From positions 1 to 18,290 of the forward strand of contig BEXV01003628.1 of assembly GCA_003118195.1 (NCBI GenBank): a stretch of DNA of 18,290 nucleotides. The letters are read 5' to 3'. Origin of the DNA: Hemicentrotus pulcherrimus. Taxonomy: Eukaryota; Echinodermata; Echinoidea; Camarodonta; Strongylocentrotidae. Shown piece after piece: positions 8,260-16,889 of this stretch. A program made the position numbers and the translations under genes. The notes beneath the pieces were generated by a model. The model did no database searches. It had not been told where the DNA came from and saw nothing but the letters and a program-made list of their open reading frames with translations. Position 1 is the stretch's first letter. Every line of letters starts with the position of its first letter.

Positions 8260-11200
8260 CACTGATCATAAGAACATATGTACATGTAGAAGGCAGGTAA
8301 TGAACTACAGTGTACAGTGTAACTATCATACTCAAGAGAATTTACATTTTCTTTGAGTAACTAATCATAGTAATCATAAAAATAGCAACTTTGATAAATG
8401 AAATTGGCCATTTATTTAGCAGTGATTGAAATTTCGTTAATGTACATGTAAGCCAGAAAAAATATAGGCACATCATGCCAAGTTACCTAATTAAATTGAC
8501 CTTGCTGCCATTTAACGTTCACAATTCAACAGGGAACCTTGACAGAGCTATGGACCATTATTCTTTCATTTTCGTTACTCACAACTATGTTATAAGTGTA
8601 ATGTATGAAGTTGTGCTCAGAAAGTCAGAATTAAAAATATTTTCATAGGGCCTACCAAACACTGGAAGAAGAGGCTCCATATAGTACCAAAGCTGTGACG
8701 TCATACAAATCTATTTTTAGAATTTCAACTCAATGTTATACATGTATGCTCTGGCACCTAACCATTAGGAGCCATGAGTCCCTATAGGACATATATTTAT
8801 TAAAATGGTCATATCTCAGCCAATACTTAACATATTTACAACACATGTAATTGGTTCTCAACATTTGGACATTATTTTTGATGCTCTTTCAGAAAATGAA
8901 GAATAAATTGAGAAATTCTCAAAATAGATTTTTAACTTCACCACTCTATAGTGTTTTACGATAAAGATGATAACCAAAACCATAACACTACCGGTACTTG
9001 TAACTCAAAGAATTTAATTCTACCTTCTCCTGAGCCTCTTCATTTATCGTTTCAAGATTCAAGATTCAAGATAATTCATTGTCTGATTTTAAAAAAATAC
9101 AGAAATTCTTCCTCCACTGGCGAGTGGCGTACATGTACAAGCAACATAAATAATATATAAATACACTGTACATTCAAGGATACAAAGAAAATACAACAAT
9201 AATAATAATAGCAATAAAAAAACTGACATGTTAACTTGAAAACCTTCCAGTTTTATGTACACACATCTTTGTATGGATTTCTAACAAAGTGATCATTGTG
9301 GAATGTGGATATGATTTCTTGTGATACCTTGCAATATCAATCAAGAAAAGATCCCACAGTAAATTACTTCTCTCAGAGCCTCACACTAAATTCATTTGTT
9401 GTTGTGTGAAAACTGAAGAGATTTTAGCATAGCAATGATTATACTTTATTATATATATTTAATTTGACTTGTACAGTACAGTAGTACATGCAATTCTGGC
9501 ATGTCTCATTTGTGCATTATATTTTTTGACAGATTGAACAACGTTTTGACTAATAAAAAACGCATTGAGATAGCTGAAAACTTTAAACTTGTTGTTGGTA
9601 GGAATCGTAAGGAACTGCAGCCAGATTCCAAATCATGTGAGATAGGACTTTATGAGAGGGAGGAATATGTCAATAGTAGACTCCCAATCCTTTTCGTTTC
9701 CATTTTTACAAGTGCTTATTTCAACTGGGGAGTATTTCACAAAGAGCCAAAGTGGAACTTTACTCTAAGTTGGACTTTAATATTATAGGGAGCCATTTTT
9801 AGCCTTCAAATAAAATATATTCAAAAGCAAAAATTCAAGTATTTTAGAGTTTCATAAATTCCACATCNAATATATAAATACACTGTACATTCAAGGATAC
9901 AAAGAAAATACAACAATAATAATAATAGCAATAAAAAAACTGACATGTTAACTTGAAAACCTTCCAGTTTTATGTACACACATCTTTGTATGGATTTCTA
10001 ACAAAGTGATCATTGTGGAATGTGGATATGATTTCTTGTGATACCTTGCAATATCAATCAAGAAAAGATCCCACAGTAAATTACTTCTCTCAGAGCCTCA
10101 CACTAAATTCATTTGTTGTTGTGTGAAAACTGAAGAGATTTTAGCATAGCAATGATTATACTTTATTATATATATTTAATTTGACTTGTACAGTACAGTA
10201 GTACATGCAATTCTGGCATGTCTCATTTGTGCATTATATTTTTTGACAGATTGAACAACGTTTTGACTAATAAAAAACGCATTGAGATAGCTGAAAACTT
10301 TAAACTTGTTGTTGGTAGGAATCGTAAGGAACTGCAGCCAGATTCCAAATCATGTGAGATAGGACTTTATGAGAGGGAGGAATATGTCAATAGTAGACTC
10401 CCAATCCTTTTCGTTTCCATTTTTACAAGTGCTTATTTCAACTGGGGAGTATTTCACAAAGAGCCAAAGTGGAACTTTACTCTAAGTTGGACTTTAATAT
10501 TATAGGGAGCCATTTTTAGCCTTCAAATAAAATATATTCAAAAGCAAAAATTCAAGTATTTTAGAGTTTCATAAATTCCACATCAAGAACGTGAAATCTC
10601 CCATGATAATAGAAAATATGAATGATTTGCATCAACATTTTATGCCTTTTAAAATAACTTTTACAAAACATTTAGCTTTCCATAATTGTTAAGTCCAACT
10701 TAGAGATAAGTTCAACTTAGGATCTTTGTGAAACACCCCCCAGATATGATATTGAGAAATAGGACTAAGATATTATTTATTCACTTTTCTTTTCTTTTCT
10801 TTATAGGGTTTGGAGATTTAGGGTTTGAACCGAGAGCGTACCTGTTTGGTATCAGTAGCATATTCCTCCAAGGGATCTATCTAACCCTGGTTCAACGACT
10901 CGGTCTCAAGGACGAGATGTCAACCAACGGCATCCTCTACGTCAACAGCATCAACTGTCTTCCATTCCTCATCGTTTATTCCCTCCTTACATCCGAATTC
11001 CAGCAATGCTTCATGTTCTTTCAATCCGCAACCACGCAAGTCTATCTGACTCTTGTCTTTGTGGTGACCGCGGGCTGCGTCCTGAATTACTCTCAATTCC
11101 TGTGTACCACGCTGAACTCGGCACTCACAACAAGTATTGTAGGTGTGGTGAAGAGTGTGGTGACAACGATTATCGGCATTTTCGCATTTGGGGGCGTGAC

Positions 11201-11390
11201 CTTGACAACGTACATGATGATGGGTATATCCATGAACATTATAGGGGCCTTCTGGTACACATTTTCCAAGTACCGGGAAAGCTTGCTCGGTCATATCAAG
11301 AGAATAGGATCTGCTATTTCGTTGAGTGAAAAAGGTAGCACCACTGCAACCGATCAAAAACAGCATCTGGTGTCTAATGGTCATTCTTGA
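5640..11390 (+). CDS. SLC35D: Nucleotide-sugar transporter, SLC35D type (complete, two coding exons)
   Basis: Coding exons are 5640-6051 and 10807-11390; together 996 bases encode 331 residues plus stop. The donor G|gtaagt and acceptor ctttctttatag|GG join codon 138 (Gly) in frame. The ATG has A at -3, and a TGA lies in frame four codons upstream in the same exon, which fixes the start. SLC35D proteins are Golgi/ER antiporters that exchange UDP- or GDP-sugars for the nucleoside monophosphate. Seen here: about 9-10 hydrophobic segments (near 2-20, 33-52, 67-90, 98-116, 120-138, 148-166, 182-198, 214-233, 244-265, 270-290), INK at 19-21, a family-typical PMYNVMKRTGPLF (96-108), LNYSQFLC (230-237) and the hallmark NSALTTSIVGVVK (241-253). 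A hydrophilic tail of about 40 residues ends the protein. Length fits the family (about 330-420). Substrate and exact subtype (D1/D2 versus D3) are not resolved. Confidence 0.88.
6067..6495 (+). repeat. Repeat R, copies 2 and 3 in tandem
   Basis: Two direct copies with a period of about 198 bp: CTCATCAGTCCA at 6067 recurs at 6265, each followed by the R body (6091-6260 and 6285-6495). The tandem begins 15 bp after the exon donor site. Copies differ by scattered substitutions and small indels, so the duplication is not recent. Confidence 0.85.
6540..6778. mobile_element. MITE-like element with ~65-bp terminal inverted repeats
   Basis: The arm 6540-6604 is the imperfect reverse complement of 6713-6778; shared cores are TTCATAAA, AAAAAAGTT, TGCAA and TCAAGTTTGAG, and a pyrimidine run ending TTGTT. 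A spacer of about 108 bp has no coding potential. This fits a non-autonomous DNA transposon or foldback. A clear target-site duplication was not identified, so the superfamily is unassigned. Confidence 0.7.
6978..7145 (-). repeat. Repeat R, copy 4 (inverted)
   Basis: The reverse complement matches R copies 1-3 from CACTGCACTACTTGTAGC to GGTCTAATCCCTC. Together with the tandem copies at 6067-6495 it would form a long intronic hairpin in the transporter pre-mRNA, with the 6540-6778 element nested in the loop. Confidence 0.85.
7171..7230. repeat. 15-bp inverted repeat with 30-nt loop
   Basis: GCTCGCTATCCATAA (7171-7185) and TTATGAATAGCGAGC (7216-7230) pair with one mismatch. The loop repeats the AATGAATAGCG motif directly. 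It adjoins the end of the inverted R copy; origin unknown. Confidence 0.7.
7481..8165. repeat. Duplicated segment X, interrupted by a TIR element
   Basis: 7481-7596 plus 8111-8165 is similar to the uninterrupted segment 8256-8454: both show ATCAC-GATCATA, GGTAATGAACT, AAAATAGCAACTTTGATA and TGAAATTGG-CAT followed by GCAGTGATT. Segment X has an extra block of about 514 bp at the point where the other copy is continuous. Confidence 0.75.
7603..8112. mobile_element. TIR element, about 510 bp, non-autonomous
   Basis: The left end TTAAAGGTAATACAAAGTTT (7603-7622) is the reverse complement, with one mismatch, of the right end, about 8091-8112. No transposase is encoded. The empty-site paralogue at 8396/8397 indicates insertion into a pre-existing duplicate. 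The flanking TTAA/TAAT is compatible with TTAA or TA target sites but is ambiguous. Six extra bases (gttcag) lie between the duplicate flank and the left TIR. Confidence 0.72.
8205..8257 (+). repeat. (ATT)n microsatellite
   Basis: About 17 uninterrupted ATT units directly precede duplicate segment Y. Confidence 0.97.
8256..8454. repeat. Duplicated segment Y (empty-site copy)
   Basis: The uninterrupted homologue of segment X; the junction ttgata|aatgaaattgg at 8396/8397 is where X carries the 510-bp element. The ATT microsatellite sits at its left edge. Confidence 0.72.
8455..9151. other. Intronic sequence without recognised features
   Basis: AT-rich transporter intron. Only a short CAAGATTC tandem (three copies near 9050-9072) stands out. 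The stretch 8645-8790 has a moderately higher GC content but no coding or structural signal I can support. Confidence 0.5.
9152..10584. repeat. Perfect 716-bp tandem duplication separated by one N (likely assembly artefact)
   Basis: 9152-9867 and 9869-10584 read identically throughout, with a single N at 9868. Perfect identity in AT-rich intronic DNA plus a one-base gap symbol is what two unmerged overlapping contig ends look like. Removing one copy joins 9867 to 10585 and restores an element that matches the one at 12975-13234 across the join. The 95-codon frames at 9501-9788 and 10218-10505 are therefore one locus and probably not a gene. Confidence 0.9.
9727..10736. mobile_element. TIR element with GGGTGTTTCACAAAG ends, split by the duplication
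   Basis: The left end is ggagtatttcacaaagagcc (near 9729); the right end at 10719-10736 is the reverse complement, ctttgtgaaacacccccc. Subterminal repeats of AAGTTGGACTT are present at both ends. After removing one artefactual copy the element is about 290 bp (9727-9867 joined to 10585-10736). It is collinear, inverted, with 12975-13234. The right end lies about 70 bp before the exon 2 acceptor. Confidence 0.75.
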
Positions 11391-12214
11391 TGTCCTTTTG
11401 GTATTACCGTCCTCGGTCAGTCCGACGAGCCGATTCCAAACCGACCGACTCTTGGCCATTTGCCATAATGTAAATTGTTGTTCGGTGTATTGTCTGTCTC
11501 ATCGGTATGACTGAGGTATATGTGTATGGGGGTGCCAACCCAATTATCTACTGAATGCTATCTTTCCTATGGGCTTAAAGATCCCTTCCTACATGCTTTT
11601 ATTATGTACAGTAGTGTCGGTGTGACATGTCTGATTGTCTGGGTATATACAAGTTTTGATGTATGTATGACACACACTATGATAATCCAAATTTTACCTA
11701 TTGCAAATTTGTGCGTGGTATTCAGTTGGTTTTGCAGAGCTGCCAAATAGTACAGATTTACCGTAATTGGTATGGAAATTAACGATCATTACAGAATGTT
11801 GTCACAAATTACAGATTAAAAAAAAAAAAATCATCCAACACTCTCTTAGAAAGACGGAAAAGAATCAAGTATTGTCTTAATAGAAGCCATTTTTCTTGGA
11901 AAACTGTGTTGTGATGACCTGAAAATCAATATTTAACAACTTTGTGTGAGTTAAATCACCAAAAATTTCAGACAATCATGCGTCCGCACAATGTTGGCGT
12001 GCCGTTTTTTTTTACATTCAAAGCGCCGCATAGGAAATTACTGATTTATACCGATTTATACCAAAAAATACTGATTTTGAGCCTTGTGATTACTGATTTT
12101 CTGTTCTGGAGGATGGCAGCTCTGGTTTTGATACAAGCAGAAAAATAAGAGGAACATGTCGGTGGAAGATTGAGCACAATGCAATTAGAAATTAGAAAGT
12201 AATGAATTTGTAAT

Positions 12215-12478
12215 GTTGTCATCAGTTAAACACAAATTGGCAACTCTGTGAAGTATCACACGAGGTCCCCTCCCAAAATGTCAATGATACATTTTATTTC
12301 TCCCTAAATATAACTATTGCAAATATGTTTTTTTACAACCCTTGTATGAAACAAATCTATCTTGTCATCAATAACTAAGACTATGAACGTTTATGAGGTT
12401 TTCTGTACAGAGCTAATTGAGGAGGAGCTTGCAAGATATGTCATAGTATTGCCAATTTGTGTTACACTGAATGACAAC
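12215..12478. mobile_element. MITE-like element with ~29-bp TIRs
   Basis: The left arm GTTGTCATCAGT...CACAAATTGGCAA (12215-12243) is the imperfect reverse complement of 12449-12478. It is about 264 bp long and has no coding potential. The superfamily is not assigned. Confidence 0.6.
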
Positions 12479-12526
12479 TTCAAAAGTTCATAACTTTCCC
12501 ATTTTTAATCGAATCCTCATGAATAG

Positions 12527-12748
12527 TAGATGAAATGGGCATTAGAGAAACTGCCACCCATAATGTTTAATAATCATTCAATGATTATTTTCATTTATGA
12601 TGTAATGATGAAATCTTATGGGTAGTAGACAAACTGAAAATTAGACTAAATGAGCAATAGAACAAATGGACAGTAGACTTATTGGCGATTAAACCCATTG
12701 GTAATTAGACCAAATGACTATTGGCCTAAACAGTCATTAGACCAAATG
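12527..12748 (+). repeat. Minisatellite with 16-bp period
   Basis: From 12610 the units align every 16 bp on a consensus close to TAGACCAAATGGNNAT (for example 12642, 12658, 12674, 12690, 12706, 12722, 12738). Two further units are at 12527-12558, separated by an unrelated stretch. The units are divergent, so the array is old. Confidence 0.8.
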
Positions 12749-12786
12749 TTGTAAATATAGGTCACATGTGATTACATTTGTTACGT

Positions 12787-13412
12787 CTGATATTTGATTG
12801 TGAAAGGAGTTATGAACTTCCATGCTTTTTGTTTTCCACTACAGTATTAAATTATTAAAGAGGTCGAGAGCAGAGATGTTAAAAATCATAATTAATTGTT
12901 TGTTTATGAAAGTGTATAATGCCTTTTTAGTCACAATAACTGATCCTAGTGCTTTCCACTTTAATGTCGTCCTGGGGGTGTTTCACAAAGATCCTAAGTT
13001 GGACTTGAAAATTATGGAAAGCCATTAGCATCTTTGAAGATATTTTGTAAGAGTTATTCTAAAAGGTACACAATTTTAATTCAAATCGTTCATATTTTCT
13101 ATTAACAAGGAGATTTTCATGTTCTTGATGTGTAATTTATGAAAAGTCTAAAATATTTCAACTTTGATTTGTTTCATTTTAAGGCTACAAATGGCTCTCC
13201 ATAATATTTAAGTCCTATCTTTGTGAAACACCCCTCCGCCCCGGGTCTGATATTTATGATCTTCCATGCCTATTGCCTTCCACTACATTCTATTTAATTG
13301 TAAATGAGTTTAAGAGCTAAGATGATCGATAATCATGGTAATAATTTATTGATTTGTTGTTATATGATGTGTTTCCAGTTGCAATATCTGACCCTAGTGC
13401 TTTCCAGTTTCC
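12787..13412 (+). repeat. Diverged direct duplication flanking a MITE
   Basis: 12787-12972 and 13247-13412 share CTGATATTT, CTTCCATGC, TTCCACTACA and TGA(T/C)CCTAGTGCTTTCCA in the same order and orientation. The TIR element at 12975-13234 sits between them. This is an ancient tandem duplication of roughly 170-185 bp. Confidence 0.75.
12975..13234. mobile_element. TIR element with GGGTGTTTCACAAAG ends (intact, ~260 bp)
   Basis: The left end GGGGTGTTTCACAAAGAT (from 12975) and right end ATCTTTGTGAAACACCCC (ends 13234) are perfect inverted repeats, with AAGTTGGACTT subterminally on the left. There is no coding sequence. It is collinear with the element at 9727-10736 in inverse orientation, including TTCTTGATGTG, which crosses that copy's proposed assembly join. 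Confidence 0.82.
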
Positions 13413-14880
13413 AGTTTCATATTTTCCAGGTAATTGGATGAAAGAAAAACAAGAATCTAACAATATAGTAGATTCTAAACTGTCACGTTTCAAGTAATAC
13501 TTTTTATATATTCATGTTATTAGTATTATATTTCAAAATGGTATTAACATATATTATTTCCAAGGTTGATTTATGTACAATGTTGGTATAAAAAGTCTAA
13601 GGTGCAAAATGTTCAGATGTACTAATGGAGTGAAAATGAAATCTTCAAAGATTAGTGACAAAGAGTCACTTATGTTTCATAGTTTAGCCACTTCAAACTG
13701 GATTTAAATATCAGCCGTAACACAAGTATGTTCAAATACATTTTTTCTCAGATACATATTACACTGACTCAAAGTAAGGTATATTTTTGAAGCATAATCA
13801 TAAGGATTTGGTCCTTTTGTTTTCAAAATTTAGAAACCTTACCATTGATTTGAAAGAAAGAAAAATTTAACTAGTGTGTAATCTGTGATACGGATATCAA
13901 CAAATGTTGCTTTATGAATTTAATGGTATTATGTTTTGGATACAGATATTAAAAGGTGAGTGATATGAGTTTTATTGTTTTATGTTTGGGATGGTGTAAA
14001 GTTTGACCTGCATAACACGCTTATTCTTGGTCTTTCTTTAAATATGCCAAATATATTGCTTTTTATAAAGCTGTTAAGTTGTCATGGCTGATGAATGTAT
14101 GTGCAATGAATTTATTTGACTTAGTAATGAGGGTTGAAGTCAAGTTCATTGTCGTCCTAAGAGTCATGACTGACCCTTTGTGACCCTATTGATGATGACG
14201 TTCCAACCACTTCTACCCTTGGCATACATGTAGCTGTGCAGATGTTCATGCCAGTAATTCTCTTTTATTCTGTTAGCCCATCAAACTTTTCTGTCACACT
14301 TGGGATTAACCAAAAGGTTTTAAGGCAAATTCACGTGTTACCAGCTACGGCTGATAAATATAGTAGGCATAATTTTTCATCATATGCCTTAGAATGTTTG
14401 TTTATGTACCATATTGTACTAAACTGGTCTTGAAAGGTACTGAATTAATTTTCTGAGGTACATACAGTATGTGCATGATCCAGTATTTCTGTAATAATTT
14501 CTCGGGTCTTTGTTATGACATTTGTAATGGCATTCATATTTGTATGTATTTGAATTATTTATATTTATTTTAAGGGAATAATTAGAAATCATGATTACAA
14601 AGACATTTGAATATATTTAAACTAATTTCAATAGCCTTTTGCATCGCTTTTGGAACATGCGAACATTACAAAATTTTCCAGGAACAGAACACAATTTCTT
14701 TAGTGCAGATTTCTAAACTAAATGCAATTGAAAATGCCCATATCTTGAAGTCTCTGTGATCAAAATTTTAATAGACAGTTGATCCGGGGACCGTGTTTGT
14801 ATGACCTCTATAATTATGCAAGTTGATCAGACATGATATCTTGTGAAGACATCTGTTTTGGGGGACTTAAAACAGTTCAT

Positions 14881-15140
14881 TTGATTATGAGCTTTAATAG
14901 TACATTTACTTTTGTAATTGATGTTTCTTTTTATTGAACCGTTGCTTTATACTTTTTGATATGAATTGATTATGAGCTGTAATTGATACTTCTTTTTCTT
15001 GAATTGTTCCTTTATACTTTTTGATATGAATTGATTATGAGCTGTAAAAGTCCATCTACTTTTGTTATTGATACCTCTTTTTCTTGAATTTTTGCTTTTT
15101 ACTTTTTGATATGCACGATTGATTATTAGCTATCAATCGC
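14881..15140 (+). repeat. Tandem repeat, ~65-89-bp units
   Basis: Units begin at TTGATTATGAGC/TTGATTATTAGC: 14881-14965, 14966-15030 (internally deleted), 15031-15119 and a partial copy from 15120. Shared parts include ACTTTTTGATATG and CTTTTTCTTGAATT. Confidence 0.85.
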
Positions 15141-15220
15141 ATATAAGTTACGATTGATATCAACTCTTTGTAAGACAGGGCCCTGGTTGCTATTGAAAGA
15201 TCTGTCGTAGCTTATTCATT

Positions 15221-15334
15221 AGGGACTTTTAGATTCGCATGAAGACAATAGGTCTATGCTACGATCGACGTCCTTTTAATGCACTGCCTTGAATGGACGT
15301 CACACGTATCAGTCCACGCAAATCTAAAAGTCGA
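15221..15334 (-). mobile_element. 114-bp MITE, copy 1
   Basis: Left end AGGGACTTTTAGATTCGCAT; right end GCAAATCTAAAAGTC followed by a mutated GA instead of CC. The body includes CTACGATCGACGTCC and TGCACTGCCTTGAATG. Inverse copy at 18010-18123. A TA adjoining the right end suggests a possible TA target site. Confidence 0.8.
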
Positions 15335-15464
15335 TATTGTTTCTTCACAAACGGTGGTCTAGATGCTGCTTGTAAGTGTCGGCTTGCACGGTGATGTAGA
15401 TAATATCTATATCATACAGTAGGTTTGCGGTTGCACCATGTGTGAGAGAGAGGGAGGTTTGAGG

Positions 15465-15526
15465 AGTCCTGAAAAGGACTCTGACTCGGATATCTTTCTT
15501 GGAGGAGTGTAGTCCTGAAAAGGACT
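15465..15526 (-). promoter_or_regulatory. Two histone-type 3'-end stem-loops with downstream element
   Basis: On the minus strand AGTCCTTTTCAGGACT occurs at 15526-15511 and again at 15480-15465: a 6-bp stem closing a TTTC loop. The canonical histone stem-loop differs only in sequence permitted by covariation, with A-T in place of G-C at the stem base. The first is preceded by AACAAAC and followed, 10 nt later, by CCAAGAAAGA (15502-15493), matching the sea urchin histone downstream element that pairs with U7 snRNA. No histone frame is found upstream on this strand. It could be chance or part of a mobile element. Confidence 0.5.
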
Positions 15527-15546
15527 GTTTGTTATTTTCTTAGCAT

Positions 15547-15637
15547 ATAGTTCTAAGGAGAACTATAGCTTGGAGAGGATGAGTGGCTCGACCAGTTTCG
15601 AACAGGTTGACTATCCGTCGTCAGGAGACTGGCGACG
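15547..15637. other. Cluster of three hairpins with hammerhead-like core (minus strand)
   Basis: Hairpins are 15547-15566 (8-bp stem, AAGG loop), 15589-15609 (CGACC/GGTTG with inner GTT/AAC) and 15616-15637 (9-bp stem, GAGA loop on the plus strand). Read on the minus strand, 15624-15618 is CTGACGA, followed by a weak 6-bp stem (15616-15611 with 15605-15600) and then GAAAC (15599-15595). CTGANGA-stem-GAAA is the hammerhead ribozyme core order and recurs at the ends of Penelope-like elements. A proper stem III/cleavage triplet was not found, so it is at best degenerate. Confidence 0.4.
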
Positions 15638-15915
15638 TGGTCTGGGAGGCATACTTTCATGGTCAAATATTCATTTTTATTAAGCTATTCTGTAAAAAGA
15701 AAAATTCTAACATTTACAAGACAAAATCCCCTCCATTTTTTGAAAGCGCTGTATAATCTTTGACTTATTCAAGCTAGATTTCCTCCGGAATTGTATACTG
15801 ATGGGTGCAGCTTCTTGTCTTTCTCGTATCTTGTAGCTTATTTTGTGTGTTCATAAAGATTAATCTCAGTTCAGCCTGAGAAATGATAACTATCAAGGTA
15901 TGAAAATACGTAAAG

Positions 15916-16098
15916 TCTGAATTATAAATTGAATGTGATCTAAATGTGTTAATTTTATTTTAATCAGAATTACGAATTGAATGAGATCGAGATTCGAATC
16001 GATTTGATCTGAATTATGAATTGAATTGGTCCGAATCATTAATTGTATTTAATCTGAATTGTGAATTTAATTTAATCCGAATTATGAATTGAATTTGA
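15916..16098 (+). repeat. Tandem repeat of AATC(T/C)GAATTATGAATTGAATT type
   Basis: About six degenerate units with a mostly 20-28-bp spacing, with two longer units at the start. The units share TCTGAATTATGAATTGAA. The TTCGAATC inside one unit mimics a pol III B box, but there is no tRNA fold. Confidence 0.75.
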
Positions 16099-16233
16099 GT
16101 CTGCATGTTGAACTATCGCATTACCTATGTTCAAGTTAAACGTTCTACTCTGTATCCATCTGTATCTTATTGATGTTTATAATCTGTAATCTTGTACTGA
16201 CATGCAAATGAAACAAATCTCCAATCATTGGAC

Positions 16234-16262
16234 AATAAATGTGAATATGAATATGAAATAAA
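16234..16262 (+). terminator. Candidate polyadenylation signals (two AATAAA)
   Basis: AATAAA at 16234-16239 and 16257-16262 are the first canonical signals downstream of the transporter stop codon. Use would imply a 3'UTR of about 4.9 kb. A nearer ATTAAA lies at 11815. Confidence 0.35.
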
Positions 16263-16768
16263 GATAAAATGCTTGCAGCTACAAAATTAATATATTTTGA
16301 AATACGTTACTTGTGCTAACGTTGTTTTACGTAATTTTTATGTCATTGTCTACATTTTGTCTCTTTTCCTTCTGACTAAAACTATTTTTGAAAGTTGTAC
16401 TTTTTATACTGATATGATATTGGTGTTCTATAGTTAGATATTTATGTAACAATATTCCACTCCTTTCTAACTGAATTATTCTGGTTTTTGTATTTTTATA
16501 AAGTTTTTCTATTTTTCAAGTTGTATGTATTGTATGTAATGACACGTCGTGTCTGGAACCTTGTTTTTTTTTTGTTTTTTTTTTCCAATCTGCATTTACT
16601 GTACATTTTTGTACCTGTTGCCTGAAAAGAAAACCATGTACCATTGAGGTTGTATCCGAAATTATCCGAAAAATACGGTACGAATGAATACAAATCTTTG
16701 ATTAAAATTAAACAAAGAAAGAAAGAATGAAATAATATCGCATTTATTTCTTCACTATATATATATTA

Positions 16769-16824
16769 TCTCCCTCTCTCTCTCTGTATGTCTGTCTCTG
16801 TCTCTCTCTCTCTCTCTCTCTCTT
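16769..16824 (+). repeat. (CT)n microsatellite
   Basis: A CT-rich run with TGTATGTCTGTCTCTG interruptions and an uninterrupted core at 16800-16823. Confidence 0.95.
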
Positions 16825-16889
16825 GCAAAAATGATTTATTTTTAATTTTTATTTGAGATTTTGTGAATCACGTATGTTTGTTTTTTTCA

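Larger units (their letters stand above)
6052..10806 (+). other. SLC35D-type coding intron, about 4.75 kb
   Basis: The boundaries are gtaagt at 6052 and a long C/T tract ending ttatag at 10806. If retained, the reading frame continues 22 residues past the donor to a stop at 6117-6119. It holds tandem and inverted repeat R copies, three TIR elements, an ATT microsatellite and a 716-bp duplication around an N. The true length is probably about 717 bp shorter. No gene is supported inside; the two identical 95-codon frames in the duplication lack family similarity. Confidence 0.8.
11391..16262 (+). other. SLC35D-type 3' flank / possible long 3'UTR
   Basis: The first canonical AATAAA signals after the stop are at 16234-16239 and 16257-16262. 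An ATTAAA directly followed by an A run (11815-11830) is a nearer alternative, though the A run could also be a retroposed tail. The stretch contains MITEs, minisatellites and tandem repeats but no further coding region. The UTR length is undetermined. Confidence 0.4.

Noticed and set aside
9501..10505. Two identical 95-codon open frames as a duplicated gene
   Set aside because: They lie in the artefactual duplication, run into a TIR element, lack any recognised domain and have intronic base composition.
10920..11459. Long frames antisense to and out of frame with transporter exon 2
   Set aside because: They are shadows of the real exon; they have no family similarity.
15581..15660. tRNA or tRNA-derived SINE (TTCGAAA T-loop-like motif on the minus strand)
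   Set aside because: The T-stem has a mismatch, no acceptor partner for CGAGCCA is found upstream, and the preceding sequence forms an unrelated 9-bp hairpin instead of D and anticodon arms.
15527..15720. Histone coding sequence upstream of the stem-loops on the minus strand
   Set aside because: None of the three frames gives an H1, H2A, H2B, H3 or H4 C-terminus.
15978..16000. Pol III B box (TTCGAATC)
   Set aside because: It is one degenerate unit of a tandem repeat with no A box or tRNA fold.
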